Below are positions 26,394-34,115 of a DNA stretch of 64,000 nucleotides, in pieces; the stretch's first letter is position 1, and every line of letters starts with the position of its first letter. The DNA lies in the NCBI RefSeq assembly GCF_004684095.1, contig NZ_SRII01000001.1, forward strand, positions 372,001 to 436,000. The letters run 5' to 3'. The notes below the pieces were generated by a model, which saw nothing but the letters and a program-made list of their open reading frames with translations, was not told where the DNA came from and did no database searches. The translations under genes were made by a program, and so were the position numbers. Origin of the DNA: Hymenobacter sp. UV11 (GTDB lineage Bacteria; Bacteroidota; Bacteroidia; Cytophagales; Hymenobacteraceae).

Positions 26394-27518
26394 ATGCCGC
26401 ATACTACTGAAGCCAATATTTATTCGCCCCGCCAGCGCTTTGTGCTGCTCATCGTTACGCTGGTAGTGCTGGGAATGCTGGCCCTATTCGGGCTCTTGGA
26501 ATACCTGACGGCCTTTTTGGGTGCGGGCATTTTGTACGTGGTGCTGCGGCCGTGGTTCACGGCCCTGGTGCACCAGCGCCGCTGGAACCGCACCTTCGTA
26601 ACGGTGCTGCTGCTGGTGTTTGCGATAGTAGTGCTGGTGATTCCATTCTTCGCCCTGTCGTCGCTGCTTATCAACCGCGTAACCGAGCTGGCCAAACACC
26701 CCGAGCAACTTTTGTCTGCCGTGCAGAGCGTGGAGCGCAAGGTAGGTATGCAGGTGACCCAGGAAACCCAGGTTCGCCAGTTGCTGCAACAAGGCGCCGC
26801 CCGCGTAAGCCAGTGGATACCCACGCTGGCCAGCAGCGTGCTCAACGTCATCGTTATTGTGGGCCTCATGCTGTTCACGCTCTACTACCTCTTCATGCAG
26901 GAAGAGGCCTTCTTATTGGGGCTGAAGCGCTACCTGCCCTTCCGCGAAAAGACAATGGATGAGCTGAGCATCTCCCTGAAAAACAACGTGAATGCTAATG
27001 TGCTGGGCCAGGGCATCGTGGCGCTGGTGCAAGGCATCCTCACGGGCGTTACCCTCTGGATATTCGACGTGCCGGATTCCTTGTTCTGGACGGTAGTGGC
27101 CTTTTTTATGGCCTTTATTCCGGTGCTGGGCACGCCGCTGGTGTGGGGGCCGGCGGCCATCTACCAGTTCGCGCAGGGGCACAATGGCCAGGGCCTCGGC
27201 ATTTTGCTAGTGGGCGTTATCGTGATTGTTAACATCGACAACCTGCTGCGCATCTGGCTGGCCAAGTATATGGGCGATATTCACCCTTGGGTAACGCTGG
27301 TGGGCCTCACGCTGGGCGTCGGCATTTTTGGCATTGTGGGCCTGGTTATCGGGCCGCTGCTGCTATCCTATCTCATTGTGCTGATGCAGGTTTTTGCCCG
27401 CGAAAACGTGGCCCTGCGCCACTTGGTGCCCGATGGCGTAGTAGCCAAAGCCGAGCGTAATATGGAGGCTAAGCTCCGGCAGGAAGAGGCCGCCAGCGAA
27501 GTGCGGCGCACGCAGTAA
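26394..27518 (+). CDS. AI-2E family transporter (PerM-like permease)
   Basis: Integral membrane protein of about 374 residues with seven to eight hydrophobic segments: two at 15-60, one near 70-95, one after the soluble loop at about 150-175, then four in the C-terminal half. The pattern of TM pairs around a central extramembrane helix (EQLLSAVQSVERKVGMQVTQ) and the C-terminal GIFGIVGLVIGPLLLSYLIV are typical of PF01594. The ATG giving MPHTTEANIYSPRQRF is chosen; an upstream frame adds 19 unlikely residues. Members export AI-2 or act as Na/H antiporters or general permeases; the substrate here is unknown. Confidence 0.88.
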   Translation: MPHTTEANIYSPRQRFVLLIVTLVVLGMLALFGLLEYLTAFLGAGILYVVLRPWFTALVHQRRWNRTFVTVLLLVFAIVVLVIPFFALSSLLINRVTELAKHPEQLLSAVQSVERKVGMQVTQETQVRQLLQQGAARVSQWIPTLASSVLNVIVIVGLMLFTLYYLFMQEEAFLLGLKRYLPFREKTMDELSISLKNNVNANVLGQGIVALVQGILTGVTLWIFDVPDSLFWTVVAFFMAFIPVLGTPLVWGPAAIYQFAQGHNGQGLGILLVGVIVIVNIDNLLRIWLAKYMGDIHPWVTLVGLTLGVGIFGIVGLVIGPLLLSYLIVLMQVFARENVALRHLVPDGVVAKAERNMEAKLRQEEAASEVRRTQ

Positions 27519-27559
27519 GTGTGGGCCAACGCCGGCCCGACGCTACCTTCGCCTGCTAT

Positions 27560-28723
27560 ATGGACCTGACCTCAATTCACCCCAAAGTCACCCCGATTTA
27601 CCAGACCTCGGTCTTCAAGTTTGGCTCTCTGGCCGAGCTGGAAACCTACTACACTACCCCCGACCACGGCGGCATGTACGGCTACTCGCGCTCCGAACAC
27701 CCGAACTCCGACGAGCTGGTGGCCGAAGTGGTCAAGCTCGAAGGCGCGGCCGGTGGCGGTGTAGCTACCGGCGCGGGCCTGGCCGGGCTGCTGGCCGCCG
27801 TGCTGGCTACCTGCCAGGCCGGAGACCACGTACTGTGCCCTGCCGAGCTCTACGGCGGCTCAGTAGTTTTGCTTTCGAATGAGCTAACCCGCCTGGGCAT
27901 CGAAACGAGCTACGTGCCACTGGCCGACCTCTACGACGTGGCCCGCCACCGCAAGCCCAACACCAAGCTGGTGCTGGCCGAAGTGCTTAGCAACCCGCTG
28001 CTGGTGGTGCTCGACGGCCCGCGCCTGGCCCAGGCTTGCCAGGCCCAAGGTATTTTGCTGCTGATTGACAGCTCCTTCACCTCCCCGATTTTAACGCAGC
28101 CGCTAAGCTGGGGCGCCGACATGGTGTGGCACTCGGCCACCAAATACCTGGCCGGCCACTCCGATGTGACGGCCGGCGTAGTCGTGGCCCGCGACCCAGC
28201 CATTGCCAAGCGTATGCGGCAGGTGGCCACTAACTTCGGCCTCATGCTGGCCCCGCTCGACAGCTGGCTGGCCGTGCGCGGCCTCAAAACCCTGCGCCTG
28301 CGCATGCGCCAGCACTCCGAAAATGCGCTGACCGTGGCCCGTTTCCTGGCCGACAGCCCGGCCGTGGCCCAGGTATTTTACCCCGGCCTGGAGAGCCACC
28401 CCGGCCACGACCTGGCCGCGCACCAGCTGCTGGGCGGCCTCTACGGCGGCATGATGTCCGTGCGCCTGGCCGACGATTCGGCGGCGGCCGTCGATGCGTT
28501 TGTGCAGAAAACCAAGCTTTTCCCGCTGGCTCCGTCGTTGGCGGGCGTGCAGTCGTCGTGCTCGTACCCGGCCGCCACTTCGCACCGTGGCCTCACACCG
28601 GCCCAACGCGCCACGCTGGGCATCACGCCGGGCGTGTTGCGTCTGAGCGTCGGCATCGAGGAAGTAGCCGATTTGCTCGTCGATTTAGAGCACGCGCTGG
28701 GCGAGGGCGAAGGCAGCCATTAA
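27560..28723 (+). CDS. Cys/Met metabolism PLP-dependent enzyme (cystathionine synthase/lyase type)
   Basis: A 387-residue fold-type I PLP enzyme of the trans-sulfuration family. Visible marks: PIYQTSVFKF near the N-terminus, YGYSRSEHPN (the Tyr/Arg that contact PLP phosphate of the neighbouring subunit), the TGAGLAGLLAAVLA glycine-rich helix, DSSFTSP, the Schiff-base Lys in WHSATKYLAGHSDVTAG, and C-terminal LSVGIEEVADLLVDLEHAL. It could be cystathionine gamma-synthase, beta-lyase or methionine gamma-lyase; the motifs do not separate these. The ATG at 27560 is used, not an upstream frame. A terminator-like hairpin follows. Confidence 0.88.
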   Translation: MDLTSIHPKVTPIYQTSVFKFGSLAELETYYTTPDHGGMYGYSRSEHPNSDELVAEVVKLEGAAGGGVATGAGLAGLLAAVLATCQAGDHVLCPAELYGGSVVLLSNELTRLGIETSYVPLADLYDVARHRKPNTKLVLAEVLSNPLLVVLDGPRLAQACQAQGILLLIDSSFTSPILTQPLSWGADMVWHSATKYLAGHSDVTAGVVVARDPAIAKRMRQVATNFGLMLAPLDSWLAVRGLKTLRLRMRQHSENALTVARFLADSPAVAQVFYPGLESHPGHDLAAHQLLGGLYGGMMSVRLADDSAAAVDAFVQKTKLFPLAPSLAGVQSSCSYPAATSHRGLTPAQRATLGITPGVLRLSVGIEEVADLLVDLEHALGEGEGSH

Positions 28724-28744
28724 GCACTTCGCTTGCGATTAAAA

Positions 28745-28785
28745 GGAGGGGGTAGGGAGGCCAGAGTTGGCTGCCCTACCCCCTC
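28745..28785 (+). terminator. Terminator-like hairpin built from the CCCTACCCC word
   Basis: GGAGGGGGTAGGG pairs with CCCTACCCCCTC across a 15-base loop, then TGTTCTTT follows. It lies 22 bases after the PLP enzyme stop. The recurrent CCCTACCCC word itself makes the stem. Confidence 0.7.
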
Positions 28786-28890
28786 TGTTCTTTGTAGGCT
28801 GGCGGCTGTGCCCAAAGCGATTGGGGAGTTCGCATAAATAGCATATTTTGTAGGTTTTATAACCCGCGAATGGTACCTTTCGCACGCGTT

Positions 28891-29850
28891 ATGAAGAACC
28901 CGCCCATCTACGTTGAAGCCCGCATCCGGTGCCCGCTGGAGGCCTTGTGGCAGCACACCCAGCAGCCCGAGCTGCACCAGCAATGGGACCTGCGCTTCAC
29001 CGAGATTACTTACCTGCCCCGGCCCTCGGAGGCTGCGCCGCAGCAGTTTCTGTACGCCACGCGCATTGGCTTCGGGTTGGGCGTGGCGGGCAGGGGCGAA
29101 AGCCTGGGCACCCGCGAGACGAATGGCGAACGCACCTCAGTGCTCAAGTTTTGGTCCGATGAGTGGGTGTCGCTTATCCGCGAGGGCGCCGGTTTTTGGA
29201 AATACGTGCCCACCGCCGACGGCCTGCGGTTCTTCACGAAATATGATTATCAGACCCGCTTCGGGGGGATAGGGCAATGGCTGGATAGGCTGGCATTCCG
29301 GCCGCTCATCGGCTGGGCCACGGCCTGGAGCTTCGACTGCCTGCGGCTGTGGCTCGAAACCGGGCAGCACCCCGCCATTTCGCGCCGGCTGGCCCAGGCC
29401 GACTGGCTCACGCGGGCCACGCTGGGCGCGGTGTGGATGTATCAGGGCGTGGTACCCAAGCTGCTTTTTCCCGACACCGGCGAGCTAGGCATCTTGCAGG
29501 GCGCGGGCTTTTCGGCCGCCGCGGCGCACCGCGTAGCGGAGGGGGTAGGAGTCGGCGAAATCTTGTTTGGCCTGCTGTTCTGGCTGCTGCCGCCGCGGCG
29601 GCTGCGGCCGGTGTACTGGCTGCACCTCGTGGGGCTGCTGGTGCTGGGCGCGGGCGCGCTGTTCAGCCAGCCGGCCATATTCGTGGCGCCCTTCAACCCG
29701 CTCACTCTGAACGCCGCCCTGATGACGATGGCCGCCGTGCGCCTGCTCATTCCCGAAGATATGCTGCCCAGCGCCGCCCGCTGCCTGCGTCGCCCGCCCA
29801 CCGCAGCGCGCGTGGCAGCGCCTCCGCGCCCCGCCCCGCAGGTAGCCTAA
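28891..29850 (+). CDS. SRPBCC-DoxX-like two-domain membrane protein
   Basis: About 319 residues. The first 150 form an SRPBCC (START-like) ligand-binding domain (IYVEARIRCPLEALWQHTQQ, LHQQWDLRFTEITYL, FWKYVPTADGLRFFTKYDYQT). The second half has about four membrane segments of DoxX-like type (GAVWMYQGVVPKLLFPD, GEILFGLLFWLL, LVGLLVLGAGALF, LNAALMTMAAVRLL). The Met at 28891 is chosen because homologous SRPBCC domains begin near it. A TTTG-like element near 28846 could be its promoter. It heads three genes with DUF4166 and a desaturase. In other genomes this arrangement also occurs, but no pathway is established; a lipid or hydrophobic ligand is a guess. Confidence 0.75.
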   Translation: MKNPPIYVEARIRCPLEALWQHTQQPELHQQWDLRFTEITYLPRPSEAAPQQFLYATRIGFGLGVAGRGESLGTRETNGERTSVLKFWSDEWVSLIREGAGFWKYVPTADGLRFFTKYDYQTRFGGIGQWLDRLAFRPLIGWATAWSFDCLRLWLETGQHPAISRRLAQADWLTRATLGAVWMYQGVVPKLLFPDTGELGILQGAGFSAAAAHRVAEGVGVGEILFGLLFWLLPPRRLRPVYWLHLVGLLVLGAGALFSQPAIFVAPFNPLTLNAALMTMAAVRLLIPEDMLPSAARCLRRPPTAARVAAPPRPAPQVA

Positions 29851-29888
29851 AAAATTGCTCGTTGTTCACCGCTAACTGTTCACTGTCA

Positions 29889-30569
29889 ATGTCTTCCATC
29901 TACCAACAGCAGTTGGGTGCCGACTTTCAGAAGCTGCACCCGCGTATTCAGGAGCGACTGGCCTTTAGCAGCCACGACAACCGCGCTTTTGTGGGCGAGG
30001 GCACAATGGAGCGAGTCTGGCACGGGCCGTTTTACACGCAGCCCTTTTTGCGCGTGGGGCTGCTGCGCAATATCATGTTCCCGGATGCCGGCCAGAACAT
30101 ACCGTTTCGCATCGAAAACTACGCCTACCGCGACCCCCTGGGCCGCGAAACCGTGACCTGGATTCGGCGCTTCACCTTCCCGCGGCACGTGCGCTGCTTC
30201 GACGCCACCATGATTCGCAGCGCCACCCGCGACCGCATCGTGGACTACCTGGGCACGCACCAGCACCTGGCCGTGGACATCGACCTGGCCGTGACTGCGC
30301 GCGGCGGCCTGCGCCTGCGCTCGGGTGAGCAGCGCTTCTACGAGGGCCGGTTCAACTTCAAGTTTCCGATGCTGCTCTCAGGCCTGGCCGACGTGGAGGA
30401 ATGGTACGACGACGCGGCCGGCTGCTACCGCATTCAGGTGGAAGTGCGTAATAAGCTGTTTGGCAAGCTGTTTGGCTACCACGGCTCCTTCCAGCCCGCG
30501 TGGCGCGAGGTAGCACCCGAAGCCATTCCGGCCTACGCCCTGCCTGTGCGCCACGAAGGCCGGGAGTAG
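29889..30569 (+). CDS. DUF4166 domain protein
   Basis: A 226-residue soluble protein matching DUF4166: YQQQLGADFQKLHPRIQERL, a VWHGPFYTQPFLRVG block, FRIENYAYRDPLGRETVTWIRRF and FNFKFPMLLSGLADVEEWYD. No signal peptide or membrane segment. The ATG at 29889 is chosen; the frame is open upstream inside the previous gene in another frame, which is not coding. It lies 38 bases after the SRPBCC-DoxX gene and is probably cotranscribed. DUF4166 is often fused to, or placed next to, DoxX-like and dehydrogenase proteins. Function unknown. Confidence 0.8.
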   Translation: MSSIYQQQLGADFQKLHPRIQERLAFSSHDNRAFVGEGTMERVWHGPFYTQPFLRVGLLRNIMFPDAGQNIPFRIENYAYRDPLGRETVTWIRRFTFPRHVRCFDATMIRSATRDRIVDYLGTHQHLAVDIDLAVTARGGLRLRSGEQRFYEGRFNFKFPMLLSGLADVEEWYDDAAGCYRIQVEVRNKLFGKLFGYHGSFQPAWREVAPEAIPAYALPVRHEGRE

Positions 30570-30595
30570 GGGTAGGGCGTTTTAGGGATTTAATT

Positions 30596-30698
30596 GGCCG
30601 TCATGCTGAGCTTGTCGAAGCATCTCTACCACGCCAGTAATTGCTAACGCCAGAGATTACTTACGCGGTAGAGATGCTTCGACAAGCTCAGCATGACC
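30596..30698. repeat. Twin-hairpin repeat, GTC-headed class
   Basis: Arms 30596-30630 and 30667-30698, nearly identical in sequence to those between atpD and atpC, with ATGCT-gagcttgtcga-AGCAT hairpins. It separates the DUF4166 and desaturase genes, ending 26 bases before the latter. Confidence 0.92.
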
Positions 30699-30724
30699 AC
30701 CTTTAAACTAGTATTCTATAAGCC

Positions 30725-31474
30725 ATGAATCTTCAACTTACTCCGGCTCAGCGGCGCATCGAGCTGGCCCGGCCTTGGGTGCTGCTGGCGGGCTACGTGG
30801 GGCTGGCGCTGGCCGGCTGGTGGTGGCTGGCCGTGCCGCTGGCGGTGGTGATGTGCCTGGCCGCCTTCGTGCAGATGCACGACGCCATGCACAACTCGCT
30901 GGGCCTGAGTAAAACTGCTAATAAGCGCGTGCTCACGCTCAGCGGCTTGCTTATTCTGAAAAGTGGCCACGGCCTGCAAGTGACGCACCTGCGCCACCAC
31001 GGCCGCTGCCTCACCGAGGCCGACCCCGAGGGCGCACCCGCCACCTGGAGCTTCGGCCGGGTGCTGTGGCAGGGCCCCTGGCACACACTCATGCTGCGGC
31101 GCGAGTCGCTGCGCATCGCGCCCAACACCCGGCACATGCAGCTGCTCGAAACCGGCCTTACGCTGGCGCTGCTGGTGGCTTTCATGGGGCTGTACTGGCT
31201 CACGGGCTCGCTGGTGGGGCTGGTGTACTGGGGCGTGGCGTTTTTTATGAGCGCCACCATGCCTATCTGGGCATCCTACGTGCCGCACCACGTGTCGTCG
31301 CGCAACCCGGCCGCGCGCGCCGCCGCTGCGCTGGCCCAGGCCTGGACGCCCATCACGGCCTCGTTTGCCTTTCATCACCTGCACCACCACTACCCGCGCG
31401 TGCCTACCGCGCTGCTCTACCGCGCCGCCGCCGAATTGCCCCCGCCGCCCGAAGAAGAACATCACCACCACTAG
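30725..31474 (+). CDS. Membrane fatty-acid-desaturase-family di-iron enzyme
   Basis: A 249-residue integral membrane protein with the histidine clusters of the desaturase/hydroxylase family: HDAMH (about 55), HLRHH (about 85) and HHLHHHYP (about 215). Hydrophobic segments lie at 18-50, about 70-80, 140-165 and 170-190. The size is small for an acyl desaturase and nearer to carotenoid hydroxylases or ketolases. The protein ends in EEEHHHH, a natural acidic/His tail. It closes the SRPBCC-DoxX/DUF4166 group. Substrate unknown; membrane lipid or carotenoid modification are the main options. Confidence 0.82.
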   Translation: MNLQLTPAQRRIELARPWVLLAGYVGLALAGWWWLAVPLAVVMCLAAFVQMHDAMHNSLGLSKTANKRVLTLSGLLILKSGHGLQVTHLRHHGRCLTEADPEGAPATWSFGRVLWQGPWHTLMLRRESLRIAPNTRHMQLLETGLTLALLVAFMGLYWLTGSLVGLVYWGVAFFMSATMPIWASYVPHHVSSRNPAARAAAALAQAWTPITASFAFHHLHHHYPRVPTALLYRAAAELPPPPEEEHHHH

Positions 31475-31508
31475 GCGCGCGGCGGCCGGCGTGCCGACCT
31501 TTGCCCCA

Positions 31509-32834
31509 ATGCATACGCTTGAAGAACTGCGCGCCGGCAAGCTGGCGGGCCTGCGCCGGCTCAGTCTGGCCGCCGGCCTCACCGAATTTCCCGAGGAAAT
31601 ATTTGGCTTGGCCGATACGCTCGAAATTCTCGATTTATCGGGCAACCAGCTCTCGTCCCTACCCCCCGACTTGCACCGGCTGCATCGGCTACGCATTCTG
31701 TTTTGCGCTAATAATCAGTTCACCTTCGTGCCCGAGGTGCTGGGCCAGTGCCCACAGCTGCGCATGGTAGCTTTCAAGGCCAATAAAATTCGCACGCTGC
31801 CGGCTGCGGCGTTGCCGCCCAATTTGCGCTGGCTCATCCTTACTGATAACCAGCTCGAAGCCCTACCCCCCGAAATTGGCCGGTGCGGGCAGCTGCAAAA
31901 GCTATTGCTGGCCGGCAACCAGCTGCGGCACCTGCCCACCGAGCTGGCCCACTGCACGCAGCTGGGCCTGCTGCGCATCGCCGCCAACCAGCTCGAAGAA
32001 TTGCCCGCCTGGCTCCTCACCATGCCCAGGCTGGCCTGGCTGGCCTACGCCGCCAATCCGTTTTGCGCCGATGCCGAGGCGGCCGTGGTGGCGCGCCACC
32101 CCATCGGCAGCATTGGCTGGCCTGAGCTAGCCGTGGAGCAGCAGTTGGGCGAAGGCGCTTCGGGCGTCATTTACCGGGCGCGATGGCAGCGGCCCGCCGC
32201 GCCGGCTGCCGAAGTGGCCGTCAAGCTCTTCAAAGGAGCCGTGACGAGCGACGGCCTGCCCCACAGCGAGATGGCCGCCTGCATCGGCGCGGGCCAGCAC
32301 CCCAATCTGATTGCGGTCGAAGGCAAAGTCAGCCAGCATCCGGCCGGGGCCGAAGGGCTTGTATTGGAGCTGATTGACCCGGCCTATGGCAACCTTGCCG
32401 GGCCGCCCAGCTTCGATACCTGCACCCGCGACGTGTACGCGCCCGGCACCACCTTCACGCTGGCGGCGGCGCTGCGCCTGGCCCACGGCATGGCCTCGGC
32501 GGCGGCGCACTTGCACGCGCAGGGCATTTTGCACGGCGATTTATATGCCCACAACATTCTGGCTACTCCGGCCGGCGATGCCCTGCTGGGCGACTTTGGT
32601 GCTGCTTGCTTCTTCGATACTGCTGCCCCGGCCGCGCGCAGCTTGCAGCGCCTCGAAGCTTGCGCCTTTGGCTGCCTGCTTGAAGAATTGCTGGCTCACA
32701 GCCCGGCCGGCGACGCCGCCACACTGGCCGCTCTGGCCGACTTGCAGCGGCGCTGCACGCAACCCACGGTGGCCGCCCGGCCCTTATTCAGCGAAATAGA
32801 GGCGGAGCTGGCCCACTGGCTGGCGCTGGCCTAA
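31509..32834 (+). CDS. Leucine-rich-repeat protein kinase
   Basis: A 441-residue cytoplasmic protein joining about seven LRRs to a Ser/Thr-kinase-like domain. Residues about 15-200 hold 23-residue repeats of the form LxxLxLxxNQLxxLPxxL. The kinase domain starts near 207: Gly loop LGEGASGVIYRA, Lys in EVAVKLF (about 238), catalytic loop HGDLYAHNIL (about 340) and DFGAAC (about 361). The Arg of the usual HRD is Gly (non-RD). The C-lobe is short, about 80 residues after DFG. No signal or membrane segment is seen. The ATG at 31509 is chosen over a longer frame that overlaps the desaturase. Related LRR-kinases are annotated in other bacteria, but their targets are unknown. It converges with a propeller-protein gene. 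Confidence 0.87.
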   Translation: MHTLEELRAGKLAGLRRLSLAAGLTEFPEEIFGLADTLEILDLSGNQLSSLPPDLHRLHRLRILFCANNQFTFVPEVLGQCPQLRMVAFKANKIRTLPAAALPPNLRWLILTDNQLEALPPEIGRCGQLQKLLLAGNQLRHLPTELAHCTQLGLLRIAANQLEELPAWLLTMPRLAWLAYAANPFCADAEAAVVARHPIGSIGWPELAVEQQLGEGASGVIYRARWQRPAAPAAEVAVKLFKGAVTSDGLPHSEMAACIGAGQHPNLIAVEGKVSQHPAGAEGLVLELIDPAYGNLAGPPSFDTCTRDVYAPGTTFTLAAALRLAHGMASAAAHLHAQGILHGDLYAHNILATPAGDALLGDFGAACFFDTAAPAARSLQRLEACAFGCLLEELLAHSPAGDAATLAALADLQRRCTQPTVAARPLFSEIEAELAHWLALA

Positions 32835-32868
32835 AGCGGGGGGTAGGGCTACTAAGCCCTAGCGGTAC

Positions 32869-32884
32869 CGCTAGAACCTAACAG
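32869..32884. promoter_or_regulatory. Perfect 16-bp palindrome between convergent genes
   Basis: CTAGCGGTACCGCTAG is a perfect dyad in the 52-base spacer between the LRR-kinase and the propeller gene. It may be a short terminator stem or a protein site; there is no T-run. Confidence 0.5.
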
Positions 32885-32886
32885 TC

Positions 32887-33915
32887 CTAGAGGGTAGGGG
32901 CGTGCAGCAACTGGTGCACTTCCTTGGGTGTGAGCACGCTCACGGCGTCGGTGCTCACCAGCCAGAGGCGCTGCTGGGCATCGAGCTGCGCGAGCATGGG
33001 CCGGCCGGCGGGGGTAGGCACGGGCCGCAGTAGCTGCTTGGGCACCACTTGGTCGGTGCCGGCGGCGGGGGCAAAGCTGGCGGCGGGCTCGGTAGGAAGT
33101 AGCAGCAGGCCCTGAGCCGTGGCAAACAGCCGGCCCTCGCCCCGCACGTACACCACGCTGAAAACCTCGTTGCCGGGCTGCCCCAGAAACTTCACCGTGG
33201 GCAACTCTTCCTGCTCGTGGCGGCCCGGCCCTTCAAACACCGAAATGGCGTCGGACATGATAACCCAGAGGTTGCCGGCATTGTCGGGCAGCAGCTTATT
33301 TACAATATTGTCGGGGATTTCGTGGTTGGCCACGCCTTCCTCGTTATAGCGCGTCCACTGCGCGCCCTGCTTGCGGCTGAGGCCAATGTTGGTGGCAATC
33401 CAGACGGAGCTATCGGCCGTCACGGCCCCGGCGTTGATGGCGGGCGTGCGCAACTCCTGCGTCAGCTGGCCGTCGGTGCCCTGCCGAAACACGCCTTGGC
33501 CATTGGCCCCCACCCACAGCGCACCCTGCTTGTCCTGAAACAGCGCCGTGATGTTGCCGGCCGGCTCGGCCGTGGGCAGTGGCAGTGCCCGCGCCCGAAA
33601 GCGCCGCGTGCCCAATGCTACTACCCCCTGCCGGGTACCCAGCCACAGCACTGTATCGGCTGCCACTGCACATTGCACTGGGCTAGTGCTTTGGTATTTA
33701 CGAACAAAATTACCTTTTTCCAGCTGCCACACGCTGTGCTCAGTTACTATAAACGTGGCCTGGCCGGCGTGCAGCAGCGCCACCGGCTGCTCGTGCCCCG
33801 CGAGGGGGTAGGGCGGCCGGGGGCGGGCCAGCAAGCCCGCGCCAGGCCCCAGCAGCCGGGCCAGCAGCACGCCCCACGTGAGGCAAAATACCAGGGGTAG
33901 GCGGGGCTTTAACAT
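32887..33915 (-). CDS. Secreted two-component-regulator-propeller protein
   Basis: A 342-residue exported protein with a hydrophobic N-terminus (to about residue 30). The remainder is made of short propeller blades with the LWVGxxGQGVF, VWIATNIGLSR, LWVIMSDAISVF and LWLVSTDAVSVL patterns found in the sensor domains of HTCS proteins. It lacks kinase, receiver or DNA-binding domains. It could be an orphan sensor or binding protein. A TACCTTTG -7-like element on the minus strand at 33945-33952 lies about 30 bases before the start. It converges with the LRR-kinase gene. No function assigned. Confidence 0.75.
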   Translation of the reverse strand: MLKPRLPLVFCLTWGVLLARLLGPGAGLLARPRPPYPLAGHEQPVALLHAGQATFIVTEHSVWQLEKGNFVRKYQSTSPVQCAVAADTVLWLGTRQGVVALGTRRFRARALPLPTAEPAGNITALFQDKQGALWVGANGQGVFRQGTDGQLTQELRTPAINAGAVTADSSVWIATNIGLSRKQGAQWTRYNEEGVANHEIPDNIVNKLLPDNAGNLWVIMSDAISVFEGPGRHEQEELPTVKFLGQPGNEVFSVVYVRGEGRLFATAQGLLLLPTEPAASFAPAAGTDQVVPKQLLRPVPTPAGRPMLAQLDAQQRLWLVSTDAVSVLTPKEVHQLLHAPTL

Positions 33916-34115
33916 AGGGCGCAGAAACGGGATGAATACTACGGCAAAGGTAAAAATGCGTCAATAATGTGCTGATTACGATATGGTTAAATATGAGGTT
34001 GATAATCCTGGATTAGTAATGAAGACTTGATGAGCGCGTAACAGCCGCCTCACGCAGGCCGGCCAATTTTGCGGCCGGTTACGGGGCTTCTTTTTTCCAC
34101 ATTTTTTCAGGGTTT

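Noticed and set aside
29349..29888. N-terminal extension of the DUF4166 gene by 180 residues
   Set aside because: The extension lies in another frame of the SRPBCC-DoxX gene and has shadow composition; the ATG at 29889 fits the domain start.
31448..31474. EEEHHHH end of the desaturase as an artificial tag
   Set aside because: Only four His, preceded by natural PPPPEEE sequence within an ordinary genomic context.
33960..34115. Riboswitch upstream of the alkaline phosphatase
   Set aside because: Only a short CCGGCC...GGCCGG hairpin is visible; no conserved aptamer features.
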